Notes under the pieces: model-generated
Told to the model about the DNA's origin: nothing
The model's input: the letters and a program-made list of their open reading frames with translations, nothing else
The model's database searches: none
From: Streptomyces violaceusniger
GTDB taxonomy: Bacteria > Actinomycetota > Actinomycetes > Streptomycetales > Streptomycetaceae
DNA length: 64,000 bases
Direction: 5' to 3'
NCBI GenBank assembly: GCA_005405945.1
Contig: BJHW01000002.1
Span: 1,798,001 to 1,862,000 of the forward strand
In this document: one piece after another, positions 17,978 to 28,202 of the stretch
Numbering within the stretch: the stretch's first letter is position 1
How the letters are laid out: each line of letters begins with the position of its first letter
Position numbers and translations under genes: made by a program

Positions 17978-18898
17978 ATGGTTGCCATGACAACAGCGAC
18001 ACCGAGCGTACGGCGCGTCCGGCGCAGGCTCTCCTTCGGACGGGCCATGGCCTGGACCGTGATGGGCCTGATCGTCCTCATCACCCTGCTGCCCTTCTAC
18101 TGGATCCTGCGCACCGCGCTCTCCACCAACCCGGCACTGGCCACCGACCCCGACAATCCGCTGCCGGTGGACCTCACCGGCGGTGGCTTCGAACGGGCCC
18201 TCGGCCTGCAGTCCGCCGAGGAGGCGATCGCACAGGGCGGTGCGGGCAGCGGGCTGGCCTTCTGGCGCTATCTGCTCAATTCGGTGATGGTCTCGACCCT
18301 GATCACCGTCTGTCAGGTCTTCTGCTCCTCGATGGCGGCGTACGCGTTCGCGCGCCTCAAGTGGCGGGGCCGGGACAAGGTGTTCGGGCTCTTCCTGGCG
18401 GGTCTGATGGTGCCCACGATCTTCACCCTGCTGCCGAACTTCGTGCTCATCAAGCAACTCGGGCTGGTGGACACGCTGCTCGGGATCGCCCTGCCGACGA
18501 TGTTCATGACGCCGTTCGCGGTGTTCTTCCTGCGGCAGTTCTTCATGAACGTGCCCCGGGAGGTCGAGGAGGCGGCTCTGCTCGACGGCGCCGGAAAGGT
18601 GCGGATCTTCTTCCGGGTGCTCCTGCCGATGGCGTCCACCCCCATCGTCACCCTGGCCGTCCTGACCTACATCACCTCCTGGAACGACTACTTCTGGCCG
18701 CTGATGGTGTCGTACGGCGACAGCTCGCGGGTCCTCACCGTGGCACTGGCCACCTTCCGGGCGCAGACCCCGCAGACCGGCACCGACTGGTCCGGGCTCA
18801 TGGCGGCCACCCTCATCGCCGCGCTCCCGATGCTCGCGCTCTTCGGGCTCTTCGCGCGCCGCATCGTCAGCTCCATCGGCTTCACCGGGATCAAGTAA
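17978..18898 (+). CDS. Carbohydrate ABC transporter permease 2 (MalG type)
   Basis: A 306-residue partner permease with six helices and the EAA motif EEAALLDGAGKVRIFFRVLLP (about residues 203-223). A larger than usual extracytoplasmic loop sits between helices 1 and 2 (about residues 45-90). It starts 19 bases after the first permease, behind a nine-G run that includes the ribosome site; that run is the longest G tract in a coding neighbourhood here and its length should be treated with caution. Works with the binding protein at 18909 to import an unidentified sugar. Confidence 0.92.
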   Translation: MVAMTTATPSVRRVRRRLSFGRAMAWTVMGLIVLITLLPFYWILRTALSTNPALATDPDNPLPVDLTGGGFERALGLQSAEEAIAQGGAGSGLAFWRYLLNSVMVSTLITVCQVFCSSMAAYAFARLKWRGRDKVFGLFLAGLMVPTIFTLLPNFVLIKQLGLVDTLLGIALPTMFMTPFAVFFLRQFFMNVPREVEEAALLDGAGKVRIFFRVLLPMASTPIVTLAVLTYITSWNDYFWPLMVSYGDSSRVLTVALATFRAQTPQTGTDWSGLMAATLIAALPMLALFGLFARRIVSSIGFTGIK

Positions 18899-18908
18899 GG
18901 GGACACTG

Positions 18909-20252
18909 ATGCGATTTCGTACGGTCATGGCACTGACCGGTGCGCTGGCGCTGTCCCTGGCGACCGGATGCGCCGAGGGCGGACCCGCCGGGTCGTCCAG
19001 GAACACGGTCACGTACTGGCTCTGGGACACCAACCAGCTGCCCGCCTACCGGGCTTGCGCGAAGGGCTTCGAGAAGGAGAACCCGGGCCTGAAGGTCAAG
19101 ATCACCCAGATTGGCTTCGAAGACTACTGGACCAAGCTCACCGCGAGCTTCATCGCGGGCACCCAGCCGGACGTGTTCACCGACCACATCCAGCAGTTCG
19201 GGCAGTTCAGCGACCTGAAGGTGCTGGAGCCGCTCGACAACCTGGGCATCGAGAAGTCCGACTACCAGCCGGGACTCGCCGACAACTGGATCGGCGAGGA
19301 CGGCCACCGCTACGGCGCCCCCAAGGACTGGGACACGGTCGCCCTCTTCTACAACAGGAAGATGGCCGAAGCCGCCGGGATCTCCGCCGGGAAGTTCAAC
19401 ACCCTCTCCTGGAATCCCGAGAACGGCGGTACGTTCGAGAAGGCCATCGCGCACCTCACCATCGACAAACACGGCAGGCGAGGCGATGAACCGGGCTTCG
19501 ACAAGAACAATGTCAAGGTCTACGGCCTGGCCACCGGTGGCGGGGGCGATGCCTCCGGCCAGATCCAGTGGAGCGCCTTCACCGGCTCCGCGGGCTGGTC
19601 CTACACCGACGAGAAGCGGTGGGGCACGAAGTACAACTACGACAGCAAGACCTTCCAGTCCGTCATCAAGTGGTACTTCGGGCTGGCGAAGAAGGGCTAC
19701 CTCGCACCGCTCGAGGTCTACGGAGACACGGCGAACCCGCCCAACGCGCAGATGGCCGCCGGCAAGGCCGCGACAGCCCTCGACGGCGCCTGGCTGCTCT
19801 CCACGTACCACGGGGCCAAAGGCCTCGACGTCGGCACCGCCCGCACCCCGGTCGGCCCGACCGGCAAACGGGCCACGATGATGAACGGTCTGGCCGACTC
19901 GATCTCCAAGGACGCCCACAACAAGGAAGGCGCCAGGAAGTGGGTGAAGTACCTGGCGTCCGACGCGTGCCAGACCGTCGTCGGCAAGTACGGGATCGTC
20001 TTCCCCGCCACCCGGGCCGGCACCAAGGCCGCCGTCGCCGCCTATGAGACGAAGGGCATCGACACCACGGCCTTCACCCAACCGGTGGCCGATAAAAAGG
20101 ACTTCACGACCTTCTCGTTCCCGATCACCAACTACGCCGCCGACGTGGAAGCGCTCATGCGCCCCGCGATGCAGGACCTCTACGCGGGCGGCGCGCCCGC
20201 GAGCGCCCTCGACAGCACCAACAGTCAGATCAACTTCATCCTCAGCCAGTGA
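18909..20252 (+). CDS. Extracellular sugar-binding lipoprotein of ABC importer
   Basis: A 447-residue solute-binding protein, family 1. The N-terminus is a lipoprotein signal with lipobox LATGC (Cys21), so the protein is membrane-anchored outside the cell. The first beta-alpha unit VTYWLWDTNQLPAY and the hinge pattern DVFTDHIQQF fit CUT1 binding proteins. Ten bases after permease 2 with AGGGGA as ribosome site. Ligand unknown; the co-transcribed Gfo/Idh/MocA dehydrogenase suggests an inositol-like, amino or deoxy sugar or a sugar acid. Confidence 0.92.
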   Translation: MRFRTVMALTGALALSLATGCAEGGPAGSSRNTVTYWLWDTNQLPAYRACAKGFEKENPGLKVKITQIGFEDYWTKLTASFIAGTQPDVFTDHIQQFGQFSDLKVLEPLDNLGIEKSDYQPGLADNWIGEDGHRYGAPKDWDTVALFYNRKMAEAAGISAGKFNTLSWNPENGGTFEKAIAHLTIDKHGRRGDEPGFDKNNVKVYGLATGGGGDASGQIQWSAFTGSAGWSYTDEKRWGTKYNYDSKTFQSVIKWYFGLAKKGYLAPLEVYGDTANPPNAQMAAGKAATALDGAWLLSTYHGAKGLDVGTARTPVGPTGKRATMMNGLADSISKDAHNKEGARKWVKYLASDACQTVVGKYGIVFPATRAGTKAAVAAYETKGIDTTAFTQPVADKKDFTTFSFPITNYAADVEALMRPAMQDLYAGGAPASALDSTNSQINFILSQ

Positions 20253-20310
20253 ACCGGCACCGGCTCGGCCGGCGCATCAGCAACCGTGGACCAGCGAAAG
20301 GCATCACCAC

Positions 20311-21513
20311 ATGACGTTCTCCCTCGGCATCGTCGGCGCCGGACAGTTCTCCGGCCAGTTCGCCAAGCTGTTCCTCGCCCACCCGGGCGTCGGCGATGTC
20401 CACGTCACCGATCTGCTGCCCGAGCGGGCCGAGCAACTGGCCGCCGCGGAAGGACTGTCGGGCACCTTCCCCTCGTACGAGGCGATGCTGGAGTCGAAGG
20501 CGGTCGACGCGGTGGCCGTCTTCACCCAGCGCTGGACACACGGCCCGCTCGTACTCCAGGGTCTGAACGCCGGAAAACACGTGTACTCGGCGGTGCCGAT
20601 GGCGATCAGCCGCGAGGAGATAGCGGCGATCATCGAGGCCGTACGCGCCACCGGCCTGACGTACATGATGGGTGAGACGAGCCAGTACAACCCGGCCACC
20701 GTGCACGCCCGCGACCAGATCGCCGACGGCGCCTTCGGACGGCTCTTCTACGCCGAGGGCGACTACGTACACGACATGGACCTCGGCTTCTACGAGGCCT
20801 ATCAGTACAGCGGCGGCGAGAACTGGAAGGCGACCGCCAGCTATCCGCCGCTGCTCTACCCGACGCACTCCGTCGGCGGGGTCCTCGGCGCCTGGCAGAC
20901 GCACGCGGTGAGCGTGTCGGCGATCGGAGTGAAGGACGATCGCGGGGACGGTGTCTTCGACCAGCAGATCAGCCAGTTCGGGAACGACATGTCCAACGCC
21001 ACCGCGCTGTTCGAGGTGGCGGGGGGCGGCTCGTTCCGTACCAACGAGTTCCGGCGGGTCGGCTATCCCTCGCACATCCGCGAATCGCGCTTCCGGTTCT
21101 TCGGGACGGACGCGAGCATGGAACAGCTCGCCACGGTGAGCTTCTGGCAGGACAAGACGGGGGTCAAGGACATCACGGAGCTGCTGGAGCCCAAGCCGAC
21201 ACTGGCTCCCGACGATCCGTCACTCGAGCACATCGCGCCCGCCCTGCGCGCCGCCTTCACCTCGGGCTCCGCGCCCGTGCACGACCGGTCGCGGCTGCCC
21301 CGGGAGTTCGACCACCTGCACAACGGGCACGAGGGAAGCCACCACTTCCTGGTGGACGACTTCGTGACCGCGGTCAACACCCGCACACTGCCCTCGGTGA
21401 ACGCATGGGTCGCGGCCCGCTACACCCTGCCGGGCATCGTGGCGCACGAGTCCGCGCGGCAGGGCGGAGTCCGGTTGGAGATCCCCGACTTCGGGGACGC
21501 GCCCGAGAGCTGA
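20311..21513 (+). CDS. Gfo/Idh/MocA-family oxidoreductase
   Basis: A 400-residue NAD(P)-dependent dehydrogenase: Rossmann domain with IVGAGQFSGQF at the N-terminus and a C-terminal alpha/beta domain with the QTHAVSVSAIG strand region. The usual EKP motif is replaced by SAVPMA (about residue 95), so the catalytic Lys expected there is absent, a point worth checking. ATG 20311 follows AAAGG. It is the last gene of the sugar importer operon and ends at a strong hairpin. Probably oxidises or epimerises the imported sugar. Confidence 0.88.
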   Translation: MTFSLGIVGAGQFSGQFAKLFLAHPGVGDVHVTDLLPERAEQLAAAEGLSGTFPSYEAMLESKAVDAVAVFTQRWTHGPLVLQGLNAGKHVYSAVPMAISREEIAAIIEAVRATGLTYMMGETSQYNPATVHARDQIADGAFGRLFYAEGDYVHDMDLGFYEAYQYSGGENWKATASYPPLLYPTHSVGGVLGAWQTHAVSVSAIGVKDDRGDGVFDQQISQFGNDMSNATALFEVAGGGSFRTNEFRRVGYPSHIRESRFRFFGTDASMEQLATVSFWQDKTGVKDITELLEPKPTLAPDDPSLEHIAPALRAAFTSGSAPVHDRSRLPREFDHLHNGHEGSHHFLVDDFVTAVNTRTLPSVNAWVAARYTLPGIVAHESARQGGVRLEIPDFGDAPES

Positions 21514-21522
21514 GCGGCCCGG

Positions 21523-21550
21523 GACCGGCTGCCCCTCGGGGCAGCCGGTC
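21523..21550. terminator. Hairpin terminator between convergent genes
   Basis: Perfect 12-bp stem GACCGGCTGCCC / GGGCAGCCGGTC with a CTCG loop, in the 76 bases between the dehydrogenase gene and the convergent ThDP enzyme gene. Same loop as the terminator at 15592. Confidence 0.85.
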
Positions 21551-21589
21551 AGGTGCCCGGCCGCGGCTCGGTGTGCGGGGTGCGCGCCG

Positions 21590-23374
21590 TCAGAGGTGCT
21601 GCTCCGTGCCGCGGTACGCGCGGTACTCCTCCTGGCCCTCCTGCGCATAGGCCGGGATGGGGAAGTCCCACCAGCCCGGCACCCAGGGCCCGGCCGCGTC
21701 CCGGGACGTGGGCACGCTCACGAGCACGGGTTCCTCGAGAGCGACCGCCTTGCGCAGGGTCTCCTCCAGCTCCGCGTCGCTCTCCACCCGGAAGGAGACC
21801 AGTCCGAACGCCTCGCCCAGGGCCTTGAAATCCGGGCTGTAGGGCGTGCCGTCGGGGCGGTTGAACTCCGTGCCGATGTGCCGGTTGGTCTGCTTGCGCT
21901 GGCCGCCCCGGATCGACATGAAGCCCGAGTTGTCCTGCACCACGAACACCACCGGGATGTCATTGGTGACGCACAGGCCGATCTCCTGGGCCGTCATCAG
22001 GAAGTCACCGTCGCCGAGCACGCAGACCACCGTACGGTCCGGAGCGCCCAGCTTGGCCCCTATGGCGGCGGGCACGGCCCAGCCCATCGAGGAGAAGCCG
22101 CCCGAGGTGAGGTGGGTGCGCGGCTCGTAGACGGGAAACGTCTGTTTCACCGCTCCCTGGGTGTTGCCGGAGCCCGCGACGATGATGGCGTCCCGGGGCA
22201 GAACCTTGCGCAGGGCCCCCAACGGGCGCTGACAGGTGAAGGGGAAGCGGTCGGAATCGCGGCGCTCGGACAACTGGGCCTCCCACGCCGCGTTCCGCTC
22301 CGACAGCTCGGCCTCGTAGGCCGAGCGGTCCGGACGGGCCTTGGGCAGCGCGTCGGCGATCTGCTCCACCGTCACCTTGGCGTCGGCGGCGATGCCCACG
22401 GTGGCGGGGTAGTTCTTGCCGATCTCCTGCGGGTCGACATCGATGTGGATCAGCCGGGAGTCCGGGATGGAGAACGACACCCCCTTCGCATAGCTGGAAG
22501 CCGACCAGTCGGTGAAGCGACACCCCACGGCGATGACCACATCCGCGGAAGCGGCGATGGCGTTCCCGGTGGGAGTGCCGGTCTGGCCGACGCTTCCGGC
22601 GAAGAGTTCATGGTCCTCGGGGAAGGCGCCCTTGCCGTTCCAGGTCGTGACGACCGGCACCCGCCAGTGCTCGGCGAGCCGCAGGATCTCCCCGGACGCC
22701 CCGGCGGTGATCGCGCCGCCGCCGGCCACGAGGACCGGCCGGTGCGCTGTGGTCAGCACCTCGACGGCGGCCTCGATCGCCATCGGGTCAGGGTGGGCGG
22801 CGCCGATGGGAAGCCGTTCGTGGAGTTCATGGATCTCCACATCGGCGGCCTCGGCCTGGACATCCATCGGGATTTCCAGGTGGACCGGTCCCGGCCGGCC
22901 GGTCTTCATGGCGCTGAAGAGCCGCTGCATGATGAACGGCAGCTCGTCCACGCGCTGGGCCACCCAGTGCCGCTTCGACACCGCCTCGGCGACCTTGGGG
23001 AAGTCGTTCGCGGTGAAGCGTTCCAGCTCCTGGAGGAGACCGTGGCCGCGCATATGGGTCGGCGGGCCACCGGTGATCAGGATGGTGCTGGTGGAGTCGG
23101 TGTAGGCCGTGGCCATACCGATCACGGTGTTGCTCGCCCCGGCGCCGATCGAGGTCACGGCGGCCATGGGCTGTCCGGTGACCCGGTAGTAGCCGTCCGC
23201 CATATGGACCGCGCTCTGTTCATGGAACACCTGGATGAAGGGAATCTCGGAGCCCTCCTGGAGAAAGGCGTCCGTCAGTGACCAGATGCCATGGCCCGGA
23301 ATGCCCGCGACGTATTTCACGCCGTATTTCTTCAGCGCTTGGGCCACGATCTGCCCACCGGTCAGCTCAGTCAT
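21590..23374 (-). CDS. Thiamine diphosphate-dependent enzyme (acetolactate synthase-like)
   Basis: A 594-residue ThDP enzyme with the three standard domains: Pyr domain with catalytic Glu in FHEQSAVHMADGY (about residue 52), central domain, and PP domain with the ThDP motif GDGDFLMTAQEIG followed by QDNSGF (about residues 450-485). Related to acetolactate synthase, but no regulatory subunit is nearby, and its partners are a permease and a histidinol-dehydrogenase-like enzyme, so a catabolic lyase or acyl-transferring enzyme (for example sulfoacetaldehyde acetyltransferase-like) is more likely. Its start overlaps the permease stop by eight bases. Confidence 0.85.
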   Translation of the reverse strand: MTELTGGQIVAQALKKYGVKYVAGIPGHGIWSLTDAFLQEGSEIPFIQVFHEQSAVHMADGYYRVTGQPMAAVTSIGAGASNTVIGMATAYTDSTSTILITGGPPTHMRGHGLLQELERFTANDFPKVAEAVSKRHWVAQRVDELPFIMQRLFSAMKTGRPGPVHLEIPMDVQAEAADVEIHELHERLPIGAAHPDPMAIEAAVEVLTTAHRPVLVAGGGAITAGASGEILRLAEHWRVPVVTTWNGKGAFPEDHELFAGSVGQTGTPTGNAIAASADVVIAVGCRFTDWSASSYAKGVSFSIPDSRLIHIDVDPQEIGKNYPATVGIAADAKVTVEQIADALPKARPDRSAYEAELSERNAAWEAQLSERRDSDRFPFTCQRPLGALRKVLPRDAIIVAGSGNTQGAVKQTFPVYEPRTHLTSGGFSSMGWAVPAAIGAKLGAPDRTVVCVLGDGDFLMTAQEIGLCVTNDIPVVFVVQDNSGFMSIRGGQRKQTNRHIGTEFNRPDGTPYSPDFKALGEAFGLVSFRVESDAELEETLRKAVALEEPVLVSVPTSRDAAGPWVPGWWDFPIPAYAQEGQEEYRAYRGTEQHL

Positions 23375-24932
23375 GGATGTGCCCCTCTGCGGGTGCGGCG
23401 GTCAGGCGGGTATTCTCCACGGTCTGGATTCTGCGCATCATGTCCAAGGCGTCTCCCTCGGGAGCGTCCGATTTCCGGTACGGCTTCGCGACCAGAAGGT
23501 AGATCAGGCCGGTACCGGCCACGACCAGGAATCCGATCAGCGAGATCCACCGGTCGTAGAAGGCCAGGCCGGAGTCGCCGGACGGCTTGGCCAGCATGAT
23601 CATCGAGAAGACGCCGTAGGCGAGCGCGGCGATGGCGACCGGCCAGCCGGCAGTGCCGAGCGAGAACACCCCGGCGGGGCGCCACCCCTTGGCCCTCGCC
23701 CGCAGCGAGGCGAAGACCACCATCTGGAAGGCGCAGTATCCGGCGAGCATCTGGAAGGAAGCTATGCGGAACAGCGAGTCGGGTGAATAGTAGACGAAAA
23801 CGTAGATCGCGACCGGCAGCACATTGGCGGCGATCAGCGCGTTGATGGGTACATGCGTCTTCGCCGACATCTTCGAGAACCAGGTGCTGCGCGGGAACAT
23901 GCCATCGCGGGCGAAGGAGAAGATCAACCGGCTGGCCGCCGCCTGCTGGCCCATGACACAGGCCAGGAAGGAGGTCAGGGCGACGACCAGGAAGACCTTC
24001 GTGCCGACGGTCCCGAGCGAACTCTGCAGGATGGCCGGGATGGGGTTGGAGATCTTCCCGGACACGATGCTCTCGAGGTCGGGGGCGGCCAGTACGTACC
24101 CGACGAAGGCGAAGAGCGCCGCCGCGCCGCCCACCGACACGGTCATCTGCATGGAGCGGGGGATCGTACGCCCTGGATCGGGGGTTTCCTCCGCGACCTC
24201 CCCGCATGCCTCGAAGCCGTAGAAGAGCAGAAGACCGACCAGGGCCGAGGCGAGGAAGGGGCCGGTGTAGCCGCCGCTGCCACCGGTGCCCATGCTGTCG
24301 AAGAAGACGGACACGGAGTTGTGCCGTTCGAAGACCAGCAGGTAGAGCCCGACCAGGATGATCCCGGCGAGTTCGGCGGCGAGGCCCACCTTGGCGATGC
24401 GCGCCAGGGTCTTGCTCCCGGTGGCGTTCAGCAGCAGTCCGAGCCCCGTCACGATCAGCGCGATGACGAACTTCTCACCGGGGCCGGAGGCCACTCCCGG
24501 GTCGTCGGCCCCGCCGTGCAGCAGCGCGGCCACGAAGTCCGCGCTGAACAGGGCGGTGGTGGTGATGCCGATGATGACCCCGGCAATGTAGATCCACGAG
24601 AGCATCCAGGCGTATGAACCGCTCCACAGGCGCCGGGCCCATTGGTAGAGGCCGCCCGCGATCGGGTACTGGGAGACGACCTCGCCGAACACCAGTGAGA
24701 CGAGGAACTGTCCTCCCGCCGCGATGATGATCCACCACACGACCGGCGGCCCCGCGGTCGTCAGTCCCTGGGCGAACAGGGCGATGACTCCGACCAAAGG
24801 CGAGAGATAGAGGAATCCGAGCGCGAAATTCGACCAGAGGCTGACACTGCGCTCGAATCGCTGCTCGTAACCGAGTGATCTCAGATAGACGGCGTCGGAC
24901 GACGCCTCCCGCGCTGTTCTTGGATCTGACAT
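23367..24932 (-). CDS. APC-family amino acid/amine permease
   Basis: A 521-residue membrane protein with about twelve helices. The first helix carries NFALGFLYLSPLVGV and the GEVVSQYPIAGGLYQWARRL segment is typical of the amino acid/choline (ACT) branch of the APC superfamily; FYGFEACGEVAEET is the conserved sixth-helix region. Starts at ATG 24932 with AAGGAATCTCC upstream. It lies between the ThDP enzyme and the HisD-like gene in one transcription unit and so probably imports their substrate, an amino or quaternary compound. Confidence 0.9.
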   Translation of the reverse strand: MSDPRTAREASSDAVYLRSLGYEQRFERSVSLWSNFALGFLYLSPLVGVIALFAQGLTTAGPPVVWWIIIAAGGQFLVSLVFGEVVSQYPIAGGLYQWARRLWSGSYAWMLSWIYIAGVIIGITTTALFSADFVAALLHGGADDPGVASGPGEKFVIALIVTGLGLLLNATGSKTLARIAKVGLAAELAGIILVGLYLLVFERHNSVSVFFDSMGTGGSGGYTGPFLASALVGLLLFYGFEACGEVAEETPDPGRTIPRSMQMTVSVGGAAALFAFVGYVLAAPDLESIVSGKISNPIPAILQSSLGTVGTKVFLVVALTSFLACVMGQQAAASRLIFSFARDGMFPRSTWFSKMSAKTHVPINALIAANVLPVAIYVFVYYSPDSLFRIASFQMLAGYCAFQMVVFASLRARAKGWRPAGVFSLGTAGWPVAIAALAYGVFSMIMLAKPSGDSGLAFYDRWISLIGFLVVAGTGLIYLLVAKPYRKSDAPEGDALDMMRRIQTVENTRLTAAPAEGHIHD

Positions 24933-24997
24933 GGAGATTCCTTGGTGACGGCGGAAAGGGAACGGGCAGGACGGGAAGTGATCACGGGGGCTCGCGT

Positions 24998-26322
24998 TCA
25001 GGAGGTGCCGGGGGCCGGCAGCCACGGGATGCCCGCGGTGTCGAACCGCGCCGCGCGTATGTCTCCGGAACGCGCGTGGCCTTCGAAGTTCTCCAGCCGG
25101 CTCATCCGGCCGCAGAGCTCTCCGAGGGCGGCGCTGCTGTCGGCGTCGCGGATCTCCTGGTAGGTGACCGTGCGCAGATACTTGCCGACCCAGAGACCGC
25201 CCGTGTAGCGGGCGGCGCCCCGGGTGGGCAGCACATGGTTGGTCCCGATGACCTTGTCGCCGAACGACACGCACGTGTTCTCGCCCAGGAAGAGCGCGCC
25301 GTAGTGGCGCAGCCGGTCAAGGGCCTCGCGGGGTCGCTCCGTCAGGACCTGGACATGCTCTGACGCATATGTGTCGGCCACCTCGTACGCCTGGTCCAGG
25401 GTGTCGACGAGGTGAACGGCGCCGTGGTCGCGCCAGGCCAGGGAGGCGACGGGGGCGGTCGGCAGGTCCACCAGGAGCCGGTCGATCCAGTCGATGGCCG
25501 CCTTGCCGACACGTTCGGAGGTCGTGATGAGGATCGCGGGCGACTCGGGCCCGTGCTCGGCCTGGCTGAGCAGGTCCACGGCGACCACCCAGGGGTCGGC
25601 GGAGTCATCGGCGATGATCAGCACTTCGGTGGGGCCCGCGAACAGGTCGATGCCGACTTCACCGAAGAGCTGGCGCTTGGCCTCGGCCACATAAGCGTTG
25701 CCGGGGCCCGCGATGATGTCGACGGGTTCGATGGTCTCGGTTCCGAGGGCCAGCGCCGCGACGGCCTGCACACCACCGAGGACATGGATCTCCTCCGCCC
25801 CGGCGAGATGCAGGGCGGCGACGCTGACCGGAGGTATCCCGCCCTGGCTGGGCGGTGTGGTGGCGGCGACACGCTCGACACCGGCCACCTTCGCGGTCAC
25901 CACGGTCATATGGGCCGACGCGGTGAGCGGGTAGCGTCCCCCGGTACATAGGCGCCCGCGGCGACCACCGGGAGGTTCTTCTGGCCCAGGAAGACCCCGG
26001 GCCGGGTCTCGACCTCGATGTCGCGCAGCGATGCGCGCTGGGCCTGGGCGAAGTCGCGCACCTGCTTCTGGACAAAGCGGATGTCGTCGAGTACGGAAGT
26101 GGGTACGGCGGAGACGGCCTCCTCGATCTGCGCCGGGCCGAGGCGGAAGGAGTCGGGCGCCCAGCCGTCGAAGGTGGCCGAGTAGTGGCGCACCGCCGCG
26201 TCGCCGTCCGCTCGCACATCGGCGATCACCTGGGCCACCGTCCGGGCCACTTCGGAGTCGCGGATCGATGTCTCGACGGGGTCGGCGGGGCGTTTGAGCA
26301 TCCGCTGCGGATCAACGGTCAC
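24998..26322 (-). CDS. Histidinol dehydrogenase-like enzyme, one-base frameshift
   Basis: About 441 residues after repair. NAD-dependent zinc alcohol dehydrogenase of the HisD family. Zinc ligand positions are retained: SQAEHG (Gln and His), the Asp-containing NHVLPT region and the terminal NFEGHA (His). The N-terminal part reads to AAGAYVPG, then the frame is lost at 25938-25942, a five-base run, and resumes with RYPLTASAHMTVV; one extra base joins them exactly. Not in a his operon; paired with a permease and a ThDP enzyme. HisD paralogues include sulfopropanediol dehydrogenase HpsN, a plausible but unproven analogue. Start GTG 26322 has an AGGAGA six bases upstream. Confidence 0.83.
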
Positions 26323-26421
26323 GGTGTTTCTCCTGCCGAGTGCGGGCCGATCTGTGCGGTTGAGTCTGCCGCCCGTCACATTTCGTGTTTAGACTCAAAC
26401 CGCGAAGAAGGAGTGCGTCGC

Positions 26422-26439
26422 ATTGCGCACTGCGTGCAA
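26422..26439. promoter_or_regulatory. Candidate PucR-type operator, copy 1
   Basis: Sequence ATTGCGCACTGCGTGCAA in the divergent region between the HisD-like gene and the regulator gene. A closely related 18-mer, ATTGCACACTCTGTGCGC, lies at 28099-28116 before the GMC oxidoreductase; the two agree at about 13 of 18 positions and both are partly palindromic. Confidence 0.45.
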
Positions 26440-26454
26440 GAAGAGGCGAACACC

Positions 26455-28096
26455 ATGGCTCTGACGGTGGAAAGCGCCCTGTCACTCGAGGTCTTCTCCC
26501 GCGTTCCCCTCACGTTGTTCGCGGGAGAGGAGAACCTGCACCGAAGCGTCCGTTGGGTGCATCCCGTGGAAATCCCCGATATCGCGAACTTTCTCAAGGG
26601 GGAGAGATGCTCCTGACGGCGGGGCTGGGGATCGCGCACGACGAGAAGGCCCAGCGGGCCCATGTCAGGGCGCTCGCGCGGGCCGGCGCTTCCGTCCTGG
26701 TCATCGAGTTGAGCGGGCGGGCCTACCACACGATGCCCGAGGCACTGGTGGACGAGGCCGCCCGGCTGGCGTTCCCCTTGGTGGGCCTGGGCGGAGAGCT
26801 TCCGTTCGTGGAAGTGTCGGCGCAGGTGCACGGCAGCCTGCTGAACCAGCGGATGCAAGAGCTGACAGCGTATGAGCGGCTCAACGAGACCTTCATGCGG
26901 CTGCTGCTGGCCGGGCGCGACCACGTGGCGTTCACTCAGGCCCTCGCCGACGAGATCGCCCGGCCGGTGATCCTGGAAGACTCCTCCCGCAGGATCGTGG
27001 CCTACTCCTCGGGCACCGAAGTCTCCGACGCCGAGATCTCCGGCTGGGACCTGCACTCCCGTGTGCTGCACTCCGGGGACGTCCTCGGGGGACGTCCGTC
27101 GCACCGACGCTGCTGCCCTCGCTCGACGGCAAGGACCGCAAACGCCGCACCGGGGAGGCCGAGGCCGGTATGGCCTGCACGCGCCGGGCCATCGTGATCC
27201 GGGGGGAGCGCTGGGGCTGGCTGCACGTGATCCACAGCAGCGACGCGCTGCTCCGTACCGACCAGCACGCCATCGACCGGACCGCGGATGTGATCGCGAT
27301 CAGTGTGCTCAGTGCGCGCGAAGTCGGAGCGCAGGCGGCTCAGCGGGAGAACGCCCTGGTCAACCGACTTCTGCTGGGCGATATCTCCGGCGATTCCTTC
27401 ATCACCCGCGCGCTGCGGCTGGGCAAGGATCTGCGGGGCCGTCCGCTGCTGGCCGTCTGTGCCGTCAAAGAGGCCACGACCGGCCGCCTCGACCAGGAAC
27501 GTCTGGTCGACGCCTGCCGGGCAGCGGCGCTGCCGGCCGTGGTCGCCGACATCGGTGACCATGTGATGGCCATTGTCGGTCTGGCCCGCTCCCAGGACGA
27601 ACAGCAGCTGGCCGAGCGTCTTTCGAGCGAAGAGCTGCGGTCGGGCGTCAGCCGCACCTGCCCGTCGGCCGAGCTGTCCACCGCGATCCGCCAGGCGCGG
27701 AGCGCCGCATCGGTGGCGGCCTCCCGGGCGGGTCGTGAGGTGGTCCGCTTCGACGACATGGGGCTGCTGCGGTTGCTGGTGTCGCTCTCCGAGGGACCCG
27801 AGCTGGCCAACTACGTCGACGACGAGCTGGGAACGCTCCTACGGCACGATGCCGACTCCTCGCATCCGCTGCTGCCGACGCTGCGCGCGTTCCTGGAGAA
27901 CGAGGGCAACAAGTCCAAGACGGCCGAGCAGCTCTTCATCCAGCGCCGCACGCTCTACTACCGGCTGGAGCGTCTGAACACACTGCTGCGCCGCTCACTC
28001 GACGAGAGCGAGGTCCGCCAGGGCCTGGCCTTCGCCCTGCGCGGTCTCGATCTGCTGCGGCGGGGACGCGACAGCGCTGTGCAACCGCGCGTATGA
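26455..28096 (+). CDS. PucR-family transcriptional activator, two one-base frameshifts
   Basis: About 547 residues after repair. Order: N-terminal PucR sensory domain (SRVPLTLFAGEENLHRSVRW, then GGEMLLTAGLG), a GAF-like middle region, and the C-terminal CdaR/PucR helix-turn-helix (FLENEGNKSKTAEQLFIQRR, then TLYYRLERL). Breaks lie at 26598-26602 and 27087-27091; both are five-G runs that become coherent with six. ATG 26455 follows AGAGG. Divergent from the HisD-like operon and just upstream of the GMC gene, it likely controls both in response to the nitrogenous substrate. Confidence 0.83.
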
Positions 28097-28098
28097 AG

Positions 28099-28116
28099 AT
28101 TGCACACTCTGTGCGC
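28099..28116. promoter_or_regulatory. Candidate PucR-type operator, copy 2
   Basis: ATTGCACACTCTGTGCGC, containing the perfect palindrome GCACA-CTC-TGTGC, in the 106-base gap before the GMC oxidoreductase. Relative of the site at 26422-26439. Confidence 0.45.
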
Positions 28117-28202
28117 CGTGCGTGAGCGCCCGGCCGGATTAACGTGACCGCGGGATCGCACGAAGGCATCCGGCCTCGGCCCCATAGGACAGCGAGCGAG
28201 CG

